From positions 122,333,708 through 122,397,707 of the forward strand of contig OZ038381.1 in assembly GCA_964036045.1 (NCBI GenBank): DNA of 64,000 bases. Reading direction: 5' to 3'. The position numbers and the translations under genes were made by a program. This document shows, one piece after another, positions 11,173-21,600 of this stretch. Source of the stretch: Eutreptiella sp. 'Long Island Sound 2002' (Eukaryota > Euglenozoa > Euglenophyceae > Eutreptiales > Eutreptiaceae). The notes under the pieces were generated by a model. That model did not search any database and was not told where the DNA came from. It worked only from the letters and a program-made list of their open reading frames with translations. Each line of letters begins with the position of its first letter. Positions within the stretch are counted from its first letter, which is position 1.

Positions 11173-12012
11173 CATAGTACCTTCCTAGCCCAGCTGTTGC
11201 TAGAGGAGGTAGATCTAGAGTCAACCTCTGAACCCGCTTCCCCTGTTGGGAAGCCAATGCTACACATGCAGCCTATGCACACAGGTGAACCCGTGGCCCG
11301 GAGTACTGACGCCCTGGCGCGGCCTGCTGCTAATAACATGCCATTGTCTGAGCATGACACTCAGGAACTCCGGCGGCTGTTGTACCTGAAGGCCTAAGTT
11401 ATTGAGCGCCAAGAGCAGCTACAATACCTCAGACAGACCTGGAAATCCTCCATCTGGTCTGAGGAGGACGATGAGTCCTATACGCTGCCTGATCCTGAGA
11501 TACCTCTAGTGTATTCTCTGCACTATGGGCAGGAATGTCCCCCTCAGTGGGACGATGGTTCTGTGCCTGCCGAAACTGCTGATCGGCAGAAAAAGAAAGA
11601 ACATGGAAAGAGCAACCTCCATGCTGAGGAGGATTTCCTTCAGAAACTCGAGAGTCTTAACCTTGACCCCCGCCCGAAGAAACTGCTGATAACCGATGAG
11701 GAGGTGTTTGGCGCCTTGCCGCCTCCCCTCTCTTGTAAAAACCTGGTCCAGATGGACCTGAAAATGAAACCAGAATTTGAAAAGACGCAAGGGAGGCGTC
11801 GTCCCTATCCCGCTCCACAGGAACAGGTTGAAGAAATGAAGCGCCAGATCCAGGAATGCATTGATGCTGGCCTCGTTGAGGAGTATAAGCACAGGGACTA
11901 TCCCCATCACTGCAGTCCCTGTTTCCTTGTGGCCAAACGGGTCGACTGCCCTACGTCTGGTTATAGACTATGGTGAGGTCAACAAGAAAACCCAGAACCA
12001 CTCAGGGAGTAT
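11173..12012 (+). pseudogene. Element A reverse transcriptase, N-terminal part
   Basis: The pol frame continues past TAA stops at 11170 and 11395, both in frame. From about 11700 it shows the RT entry region: RRRPYPAPQEQVEEMKRQI, ECIDAGLVEE, then CSPCFLVAKR. A one-base frameshift at about 11940 moves the reading to LVIDYGEVNKKTQ (RT motif 1). The sequence then stops at GTAT (12009-12012), where element B is inserted. The palm continues at 36631. Confidence 0.85.
12009..12012. other. Target-site duplication of element B, left copy
   Basis: GTAT, repeated at 36631-36634. Using a TG...CA end for the LTR gives a 4-bp duplication. The adjacent bases would also allow AGTAT with shifted ends. Confidence 0.8.
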
Positions 12013-14868
12013 TGACGCGTTCCCGTGGGGGGCCAGCCACGGGACGCTGCGATGACACGCACAGGTGGGCAGGCAGGCAAAGCACTACGCTCACAAGGGC
12101 ATCAATACGCTCATGTCATGTGACAAAGCGTTTCAGGATCCTTGCCACTCTGCAACAAGGGAACGAAAGTATGTACAGCAACACATCAGGATATGTACAC
12201 ATGGGGTTAAGACTGGACTGGGGTAAGGGCATCACAGGACCATAGACACTCAGTCCCAACTCGTATCACAATCCCAGGTCCGACCCTCTCAGTGGCTGGT
12301 GGGGGCGGGGGCTCAAACACGAACCATGCCCTGCTCAGTCCGGACCCTGAAACCCTGCCAATAGGGGAGGTGTCCCGCCCAGCCACAGGCGAGTTCCTGG
12401 GAACCGAGGGGCTCCAAGGCCAACCGACAGTGGCTCCCTATGCTCCCTTAACGGCAGGTCCCAACTCCTCTCTGAGCCAGAGATATGGCCCCGCCATTAT
12501 CCCCTAGGAGTTGGTAGCTGAAAATGGGCTGTTTCAGCCCAAACTGATATTAGCTCCAAAATCTCCAAAATTGACCCCTCGTCCGGACCCGCCAGAGGTA
12601 GGGACGAGGCAACTGACCCTATGCCCTTCGCATACGAACTCCCTGGAGCCCTCACCCAACCTGGTTCCCTCGGAGGTCCCGGCATCAGGGCACCACGGGT
12701 TCGTCAAGTGGGGTCATAATTGCCAAAATGGCAAAATCGGCCGTCTCGGGCGACCGTCCAGGGTAGGAAATCTTGGCGATATTGACGCGCCAAGTCTTGA
12801 TTCACAACCCTTGATATCCCCTTTGGTCCCATGCCCTTGGTTATCGCTTGCTGTCACGCTGGCTGCTTACTGTTCACCGAGGGGATGACCACACGGACGT
12901 GGCAGAAAGCAACATGCGGTGCAAAGGGGGGGATCGTGGATCGCACCAAAAGTTGAATAACTCCGGATGAGCCGGAGGAGCGAATACGAAACTCAATGGC
13001 GTTCAACCCTTGGTCATATGCTACAATATTCGCCATTCCTTCCTGGCTAGATCCCGTGCCCCATGGAGATATGGTAATTCCAATATGGCATACAATGGCA
13101 AAAACAGCGAAATTTGGCCAAAATGGCCCGCCCTCATGATTCCATATCTCCATGGCCACGGCGAGGATCCTCTCAACCAAAGATGCGACAGACACATGGG
13201 ACTTAGGTCCCAATATATGCCACTTGCCATCCCTCATGGTCGCCTCTAGCTATTTTTGCCATTGGAGGGAAGGTGACACACGTATGGGGCAGAATGGCAA
13301 CATGCCCCAACTTGGGTGACTCACAACTCTCCCATCGAGAGGAGAGGCCACATGGGGAAGCACTCCATTCGATGCGGGTGTATGTGCCCTCTCCGAATTG
13401 CCCTTACCCTTGGTCAAGTGGCGCACGCAACCTCGGGGGTGAAATCAGGGGGAGAAGGAGTTTGTGGCCATTTTGGGCAAAACGGCCAAAATTCACCCAA
13501 AAGTGGTCCCTCCAAATATCGTATCTCCGTATCACGAAAGAAAGGAGCCTCGGGCTTTTGCATGGATGCAAACCGAAGCTTTGCTTCCCTTTTGCAACAA
13601 GGGTTGAGGTTCAAAGCACAATGAAAGCATTTTTAGCACCTCAATCCTTGAAGCACACTATTTATGGGAAAAAGTGCATATATCGGCGATATTGGCATGA
13701 ACATATCTTTGGGTCATTGAGGAACAAAAATATGAGCAAACACTTTTGGAGTAGGCCCATAGTAGGTGCTTTCAAATATGCACACTATGGTTAGATTGTC
13801 TCCGCCCACTCGTGTCATTAGTGCTTGCATATGAGCGCGTGTGCAAAGAGGCAATGTGGCACGCGTGCTCACAAGGCGAAATTATATAAAAAAGAAAGCA
13901 AGGTTGTAAAAATCAACCAAGCCATCCACGATGTCCTTCGTGGTCTCTACTTTACATATTGCCTTGGTTCGAGGCTCAACTCCCCATAGGCTTCGAGTGC
14001 GAGTCTCGGGGGTTCGGCCATTTTGGCCTAATTTTCGACCAAAACTTGCCCTCTTTTGAAAATAGAGTTTTGGTACGCATTGAATTGCGTGGAGCCATCG
14101 TTGAGTTGGCTCGAAAAACGAAAATGGGCTCGGGCTTTTGGTCTTGTGAGCATTGTGTTCGGTCATTGACGTTCATGCTCACAAGGCCACAAAGTTAGCG
14201 TTTGCGCACGCAAACCACTTTGGTTTGCGAGACCCATAGGCTGCCTAAAACACCGCCATTGCCCGCTTCCTTATACAAAGTGATATGCCCGCGTGAAAGG
14301 GGCATGGATGAAAGACATAGGGGGGAGATGTAGGGTTCCGTGCGAACTCATGGTCCTTGAGAAGCATGAGTTCGCACGATCGACGGAAAGCCTTGCGCGC
14401 TGATTTTCTCGAAAACGCAACGGCGAAAAATTCTGGTGAACACACCAGATGAAAGTACATTAAATGCCCTCTAGATTCAGCCCTTAAGTTCTCTTAGAAC
14501 CTCACAGGTACTGGGGAAAAGTCAATCACAAAACTCGCCACGGAGAAGCGACGAAGGCGCGCGAACAGGCGACATCAGGCGGCGATTTCACGACAATTAG
14601 AAATCGCGGTAGAAATCGGGTATTTCACCGATTTCCGACCGAAAATCGCCTAAGACAATAAAATTATGGTCATTCTACATCGATTTATTGGTTAGAAATC
14701 GGATTCCAGATTCCGCTGGTTAGAGAGCAGGGATATCCAGCTGACAGCCGGTGTCGACGGCTTCCGCACGGGTGTGACGGCTCACAGGCCTCCGGGCCAT
14801 GGGCCATAACGGGTGTGACGGCTCACAGGCCTCCGGGCCATGGGCCATAGGGTCTGGGTACCGCTTCA
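12013..14868 (-). repeat. Element B LTR (minus-strand 3' LTR)
   Basis: 2856 bp starting TGACGCGTTCCCGT and ending GGTACCGCTTCA on the plus strand. Colinear with 33736-36630. It carries two copies of an approximately 41-bp unit beginning GGGTGTGACGGCTCACAGG near its right end; the other LTR has three, which explains most of the length difference. Open frames inside are repeated in both LTRs and have no recognisable product. Confidence 0.93.
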
Positions 14869-14879
14869 CCCCCCTCCTT
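14869..14879 (-). promoter_or_regulatory. Polypurine tract of element B
   Basis: On the minus strand this reads AAGGAGGGGGG immediately before the LTR's TGAAGCGG. This is the expected plus-strand primer site of an LTR retrotransposon and fixes element B's orientation as minus. Confidence 0.8.
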
Positions 14880-16356
14880 AGAGCAAACCCTGGGGGGGGC
14901 TCGATAACACCCAAGCATGGCAGCGGGTACCCAGGACCATTCCCTGAAAGGGGGGGGGGGGTTGTCACATCCTCACTTCAGGCTGATTCGCAGGTTAGGC
15001 TGCCCAAATCCCACAGTAAGACAGGTACGGTGCTGTAGCTGTTAGTAACTGCAAGTATAGTATCAAGTATCAAGTCCCGGGTCCTGGCGGCGATTGTTCG
15101 GCATCCAAAGGACCCGTTAACCCATACCAGGCGCACCGGGTGCCGGCTGCTACGGTCACTACCACAGTGGCAGTGGCATACACAGCCAACATAGGCATCA
15201 CACGACGACCGAGGTGGTCCCACAAGTGGAGAGCGACCACAAAGATTCATCAGGCTACCCCAAGCTTCCCAAGGCCCGCCGGCTGGGGGAGAGTCCCCAC
15301 GGGTCCTTCCTCGGGCGCACCATGTCCATATCCATACGACGCGAGTCCAGAGTGGCACAGCCGAGCTCCTCCTTAAGGGATCGGGCGTCAAGGCCGTCTT
15401 TTCCCTCGCCCTATTACCACGAAGGCCATACATGAGGGACCCCTCATGCAGTGTGGGCGGAGGCGTCGACTCCTCAAACCACCAGTTTCCCAGGCAGACT
15501 GACCGAGGTCAGGAGCACTGGAGGCCGCCATCCGACTGCAAGTGCGTCTGCGAGTCCGTAGGCTCACACTGGGACTGACAGTGGCGGACCGCTGGGAGTG
15601 TAGTCAGGCAACTGGGCTTCCCGCCTGGCGCCATCAGGATCTCCACACATAGCGAATAGGGCACACGGTATCACGGGCACTCAAACAGAAGAATCTGTAC
15701 GCAGGTACTGGTCCAGGCTGGACCAGGCTGTATGAACAAGTATACGGCGACTCAGGGCGCCTTCGTAGTCGATTCGCATCCCCTCGGGGGAGAAAAAAAA
15801 CAGTCCATCTATCGGTGATGGGCTGACAGTCGCAACATACAAATGCACATATCCTGGGGGGCAGAAAAACAAGCAACAGATGGGGTAATAGGCGTGTGAA
15901 CACACTCTGCATAGAGCGCCAAACCACGCCCCGGTTAGGATAAGGCAATGCAGGAGGGTGGACAGGAAAACGCCTGAGTTCAGGCCATATATAGTCTCGA
16001 GACACACGTCGACTGGTCTGGATTCCGCAAGTGCCATGGAACCGGACCACACACCAAAAAATCGCAATGCTGATGACAGCGGCATCCGTTGCGCAACGTC
16101 CTATGGGCTTCAAGGCCCGAAGAGCTCAGAAATATGAAGGTCAGTCGCCCTACCTGGTTTCCCAAGGATTCAGCAGGTGGGGAGTGACGAATAGAATTGA
16201 AAGAGAGGGGCCATCCTCCTCTGGACTCAGCAGGGGGGGGTATATGGCCACTCTGATGGCAGGTTACCGGAAGATGTAAGAGAGCAAGCAAGTAAGGGAC
16301 GATGCGTCGACCTCACAAGCGCTCAAAATGCATCAGGGGAGAGCTCAGGGCGCTGA
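14880..16356 (-). other. Element B 3' untranslated region
   Basis: About 1.5 kb between the chromodomain stop and the polypurine tract. Several medium open frames exist on both strands but none shows a family motif. I see no gene here. Confidence 0.6.
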
Positions 16357-17035
16357 TCAGGCACCCCTGGCTGCAATCGCCCGGGTGAGTGCTGCCAAGT
16401 CCGAGACATGGATCTTGGTCTTGTGCTTGCGGATGTACTCCATGAAGGGAGTATTGACCCGCGGCACGAACGAGGAGATGGGTTCCCAGGTGTCGTGGAA
16501 CGGCCCATAGCCCCGCCAACGAACCTTGAACTCCAGGCCTCCGGGTGCCGAGGCTTTCGGACGCTGAGCCAGGATCTTCTCGACAGTATAGTCGTCCTGC
16601 TCAGCATAGTCATCATCCGAATCAGCCTCATGTGCGGCATAGCTCAGGGACACATGTTGGCCACGGAGGTCGGGTTCCCGCACACGGAGTTGACTCTCGT
16701 GGCGCTCCGGGAACTGTCCGTGACCCACCTTGATGCGGTAGGTGTCCTCACCAATCCTGCGGACCACCTCTCCGGCTGTGAACCAGGTCTTGGTGCGGTG
16801 GGTGCCCATAGGGCGGGGTCTGATCACCCACACCGGGTCTTCCACCCTGAACTTCTGCGCTGTCGAGCTCGGGGCGGACTTCTGACGCTCAGCATGCTCC
16901 TTCTCGAGCTGCTGGCGGATGTCCCGCGCCGTTTGCTCTTGCCGCGCGAAGAATTCCTTGGCGTCCATAGCCATACCATCACCCGACAAGGGAAGTCCCC
17001 GACCAAGGGGGTCCCTGCCGAACAGAATCTGGTGA
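16357..17035 (-). pseudogene. Element B integrase C-terminus with intact chromodomain
   Basis: A minus-strand frame running from SGDGMAMDAKEFFARQEQTARDIR (integrase C-terminal helix, shown here only as a locator of the region) through FRVEDPVWVIRPRP to the chromodomain. The chromodomain shows YTVEKILAQRP, LEFKVRWRGYGPFHDTWEP and the terminal helix NTPFMEYIRKHK, i.e. the aromatic cage region and W-x-G-Y/W-E-P blocks. Chromodomains guide chromovirus integration to marked chromatin. The upstream part of pol is missing here: positions 16426-17035 duplicate 24109-24635, and the foreign block begins at 17036. This copy keeps the 83 bp that the other copy has lost. Confidence 0.85.
16426..17035. repeat. 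Direct duplication, left copy (610 bp)
   Basis: Colinear with 24109-24635 with about two substitutions by eye, apart from an 83-bp segment present only here (16491-16573, or equivalent within the CCAGG repeat). It flanks the 17036-24108 block. Confidence 0.9.
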
Positions 17036-17605
17036 TCAGGGAAAAATGTAGGACCACTCGAAATTCATCATATCAAGTGCGGCGACCTCGAAGTCCAAAA
17101 TCCGCTTCTGAACGTCTGAAAAAGTCGGATTAATTTTGCGAGTGTATAACATGAAAATTGCGGAAGCAACGAACCCTTTACTGATGAAATCTGACCCTTC
17201 ATCGGGGTTTCCGCTAAAATATCTGGAAATAACAGTTAACCAATCGGTTACCGCAAAATCGCGAGCCAACTGACAGTCGCCGATACATTGACACTCAGAA
17301 CGGATAGCCGAAAAATTACGGAAACATTATGATAAAAAAACCCTGTTGATTCCTGACATTTCGATATATAAATCTCAGCCGGCGGCGCCTCGGTATTGAA
17401 TATGGCCGCTCATAGCTGGAATGGCCAAGCCTATCATACTATCACATCAGGTTAGGTCAGGTGGATGGGAGAGTATGATATCAGCCAATGGCGGCTTGCC
17501 AGCACATAGATACACATCCCAAGTGACCCAAAGATGGCCACGGGGGTCCAAACCGGCTTCAGAACAACCACCTGGTTCAACGCTGCTGGCTTGCCGCCAC
17601 CGCGG
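17036..17605. other. Unassigned 570-bp segment
   Basis: Sequence between the left duplication and the left inverted repeat. More AT-rich than the surrounding pol. No motif or gene was recognised. Confidence 0.5.
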
Positions 17606-17736
17606 AGGTAGGTAGGTAGGTGCACTCGGTCGTGGAGAGGCGCCCCATGGTTTCCGCTGGCGTTGCCGCTGTGATGAACAAGAAGAGGCTTCGCGCTTGA
17701 AGAGGAGAGGCAACTTACATCCCGCTAGACCTGACT
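17606..17736. repeat. 131-bp inverted repeat, left arm
   Basis: Begins aggtaggtaggtaggt and is the inverted match of 23980-24110 over exactly 131 bp, with about 11 mismatches (about 92% by eye). The outer ends are the (AGGT)4 run. No transposase gene lies between the arms. Confidence 0.85.
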
Positions 17737-17742
17737 GGTGGC

Positions 17743-18042
17743 AGTAAGAAAAAGTCACTACCATGTCTTTCTTGGACGGCTTGATCCAGGCCAAGCCCCC
17801 CTTAAAACCCTTTTGTTGGTGCCAAGGCTCTCCTAAGTATTTTTTATCACTCTTTTGAAGCTTTAAGTACACTTTCTCAAAGTAACTAGGGTTATAACCC
17901 TAGCCCCCCATGAAGTTCACCCCTACCACTCAATTGAGCGGAGGTATCTTCCTTCATGGAGGTTATACCGAAATCAAATAGGCCTTTCATGCCTAAAGCC
18001 TTGGAGGTTAAGCCTAGTGGTCTCCAACCCCAAGACCCCTAT
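17743..18042 (+). repeat. Truncated element A-family LTR (300 bp)
   Basis: Starts exactly at the first LTR base (AGTAAGAAAAAG) and follows 7063-7362 with moderate divergence, ending at 'agacccctat'. It begins six bases inside the left inverted repeat. The remaining 409 bp of the LTR are absent. Confidence 0.88.
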
Positions 18043-18593
18043 GTGACCCACGCAGGCAGTATAGGTCGTGCGCGCTGGCGCCTGGCGCCAGAAAGAAATT
18101 AAAAGATAAGTAAAACACGACGAAAAAATTTTTCTAAATAGCTGAAATTAAAGGTAATTAACATAAAAAACGCTTAGGCCAAAAGGCGCGCTGCGAAACG
18201 CGTAAAAACGCGACGAGAAATTTTTTGACGTGAAATAGGTGAATAGTTAGCGCCGTAACAACCGTAACGCTCGTAGGACCCTAACGCCGTCCCTCTCGTC
18301 GTCTAACTAGCCGTAGGCGCAAAGCAAAACGCGTCGCGAGCAGCGCGTAAAACTCGAAAACAAATGTTTCTAAGCCGCCGCGTCCCTTCGCCCTGCTACC
18401 CTTCCTTTTCTTTCCTTCTCCATGCACCCACCCCTCTTCCCTCGTGCCCCCCCTCACTCCTTTCCGTCAGCTTAGGCGACCGGCCCTGGGGGAAAAGCGG
18501 TCAACCCCTTGCAAGCAAGACCACCATCTTCGCGGCCGCCCGGCGACGCGTAAGTCAAGAAATACGCCTTGGTATTGCTGCTTGCCTGCGTGC
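18043..18593 (+). promoter_or_regulatory. Possible 5' exon/promoter region before the T-poor block
   Basis: First half is AT-rich, then a pyrimidine-rich run at about 18385-18430 (ccctgctacccttccttttc) of the kind often found at transcription starts, then GC-rich sequence containing two donor-like sites, GTAAGT at 18550-18555 and GTGAGT at 18594-18599. A 5' leader exon on the plus strand is inferred. No protein is evident. Confidence 0.35.
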
Positions 18594-18651
18594 GTGAGTT
18601 GCGTGGAGTTTGATTTTCTAAAGAGAAACATTTTAAATTTTTGGTTTTCAG
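18594..18651 (+). other. Candidate 58-nt spliceosomal intron
   Basis: Begins GTGAGT, is T-rich inside, and ends ggttttcag. The alternative donor GTAAGT at 18550 would make it 102 nt. The T-free composition starts within 40 nt of the acceptor. Length and signals are compatible with the RPS13 introns, though those are 85-155 nt. Confidence 0.45.
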
Positions 18652-21600
18652 AAAGTTTTCAAAGGCACGGAAAAACGGCAGGGGTTTTTAGCAAAGGAAA
18701 AGAGGACAAAAGGAAAAACAAACAGCACAGCACCGCAGGGCAGCACGGCACCGCAGGACGCGGCACAGGGCGCAGGACACCACAGGACAACGCACAGCAC
18801 AGCAAGACACCACGACACACCAGAGCAGCACCACCACCGCAGAACGCCCAGGGAGACACCACAACGCACAAGGACACGCCACAGCACGAGGCACCAATCA
18901 CAGCGCAGACCACACTGGCGCCGCACGACAGGCCGCAGGAGGGCAAAGCCAACACAAACAGCACCGCAAAACGACAGCAGAGCACGACAGCACAGCACCA
19001 CACGACAGCGCAGCGCCACAGCACACGACACAGGGAAGCAGGGTACCACAGCCAGCACAACAAGGCAACGCAGCGCACAGAGCGGAGAAGACAGGGAACG
19101 CACAGCACGAGGAAAAGAGCACCACAGCGCGCAGACACCACAGCCAACCAACAGCACAACACAGCACAGCACGACAGCCCACAGGAGGGCAAAGCAAGCC
19201 CCAACAGCACCGCAACACGACGGCAGAGCACAACAGCACAGCACCACGCGACAGCACAGCACCACAGAACACGACACAGGAAAGCAGGGCACCACAGCAA
19301 ACCACACCAACCACAGGGAAGCAGACCACGCGGCCAGACAGGGACACCGACACCGAAACACGCCACCAGCAGACAGCCACGGGCCACCAGACCCAGCACC
19401 GCACCACGGCACACCACAGGAAACAGCACAACACACAGCAGCGCACCACAGCACCAGGCGCCAGCAGCAGCAGCACGCACCACACGAACAGCACAACACG
19501 AGCGCACCAGCACAGCGAAGCACAGCACCGCACAGAACGGAGAGCACAGGGAACGCACAGCACAGCACCCCGAGACACACACAGCACAAGGCAGAGCGGC
19601 GAACAACAGCACGCACCACGGCGCCACGACAAAACATACACAGCACAGAGCACACAGCGCGGGGGAACACCGCAAAACACAGTGCCGCAGAGCACAGGGC
19701 CCCAGGGCGACGGGCAGCGCCAAAGGGCACGGCGCAACAAGCAGCGGCACCACACGAGCGCAACACAGCACACGACAGCAGAACACCGGGCGACACAACG
19801 CGCAGCAGCGCGGCGCAGCACCGCACCCAGGGAAGCACAGCACCACACGGCACACAGCAACGAGCGGCAGGAACGAAAACCGCGAAACACAAAGGGGGGG
19901 GGGGGGGGGGCAGCAACCACGCGGGAGCAGCCAACAACCAGGCGGAAAGCACGAAAGAGCGACAAGCGCGCGGAGAGCCGAGAAACCGAAGGCAAACAGA
20001 GCAAACACCGCAAGCGCCGAGGCCCAGGGCACCCGGGGCCGGAAACCAGAGCAAACCAGAGACAACGGGGGCGCACAGAGGAAGAAGAAGAAGGAGGAAA
20101 AAAAAAAAAAAAAAAAAAAACACGAAGGCACCAAGCAGGAGCGACGAAAACCGCGAGACACAAAAGGGGAGGGGGGCGGGGGAGCAACCACCAAAGAGCA
20201 GCCAACGGCCAAGCGGGAGACACAAACGAGGCGGGAGCGCACGGAGAGCCAGGCAGCGGGAGGCCGAGAAAAACAACCAACGAGGAACGGCAACAGCAGC
20301 GAAAGAGAGAGGGGCAACCCTGGCCCGGAGGGGGCCAGGCAAAGCAGGAAGACAAAGCGGCCAAAAGAAAAGGTGACACGCACCAGAACGCGCCCGGGAG
20401 GCCGGCCCGCCCGACCCGGCCAAGCAAAGCACGCACACGAACACACACCACACGCCACCGCCGCCAGCGGACCCCAGCCAGGAGTGGCCGGGACTGCCCA
20501 CCACCAGCGGCAGCGAAACCCAGCCAGGAGTGGCGGGGAGTAGCACACAGGGACCTCCGCCAGGAGTGGCGAGGGACCAACCACGCCACACACCAACCAC
20601 AATGCCAACAACACACCACCGCCACACACCAACCACAAGCCCAACAACACACCACCACCACACACCACACACCACACACCACACACCACCGCCGCCAACG
20701 GACCCCAGCCAGGAGTGGCGGGGACCGCCCACCACCAGCGGCAGCGAAACCCAGCCAGGAGTGGCGGGGAGTAGCACACAGGGACCTCCGCCAGGACTGG
20801 CGAGGGACCAACCACACCACACACCAACCACAACCCCAACAACACACCACCGCCACACACCAACCACAAGCCCAACAACACACCACCACCACACACCACA
20901 CACCACACACCACACACCACCGCCGCCAACGGACCCCAGCCAGGAGTGGCGGGGGCCGCCCACCACCAGCGGCAGCGAAACCCAGCCAGGAGTGGCGGGG
21001 AGTAGCACACAGGGACCTCCGCCAGGAGTGGCGATGGACCAACCACACCACACACCAACCACAACCCCAACAACACACCACCGCCACACACCACACACCA
21101 CACACCACACACCACCGCCGCCAGTGGACCCCAGCCAGGAGTGGCGGGGAACGCCCACCGCCACCGGCAGCGAAACCCAGCCAGGAGTGGCGGGGAGTAG
21201 CACACAGGGACCTCCGCCAGGAGTGGCGAGGGACCAACCACACCACACACCAACCACAACCCCAACAACACACCACCGCCACACACCACACACCACACAC
21301 CACACACCACCGCCGCCAGCGAAACCCAGCCAGGAGTGGCGGGGAGTAGCACACAGGGACCTCCGCCAGGAGTGGCGAGGGACCAACCACACCACACACC
21401 AACCACAACCCCAACGACACACCACCGCCACACACCACACACCACACACCACACACCACCGCCGCCAGCGAAACCCAGCCAGGAGTGGCGGGGAGTAGCA
21501 CACAGGAACCTCCGCCAGGAGTGGCGAGGGACCAACCACACCACACACCAGCCACAACCCCACCAACAAACCACCGCCACACACCACACACCACACACCA

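Noticed and set aside
12292-14460. Open frames inside the element B LTRs
   Set aside because: They recur in the other LTR and carry no recognisable motif; LTR sequence explains them.
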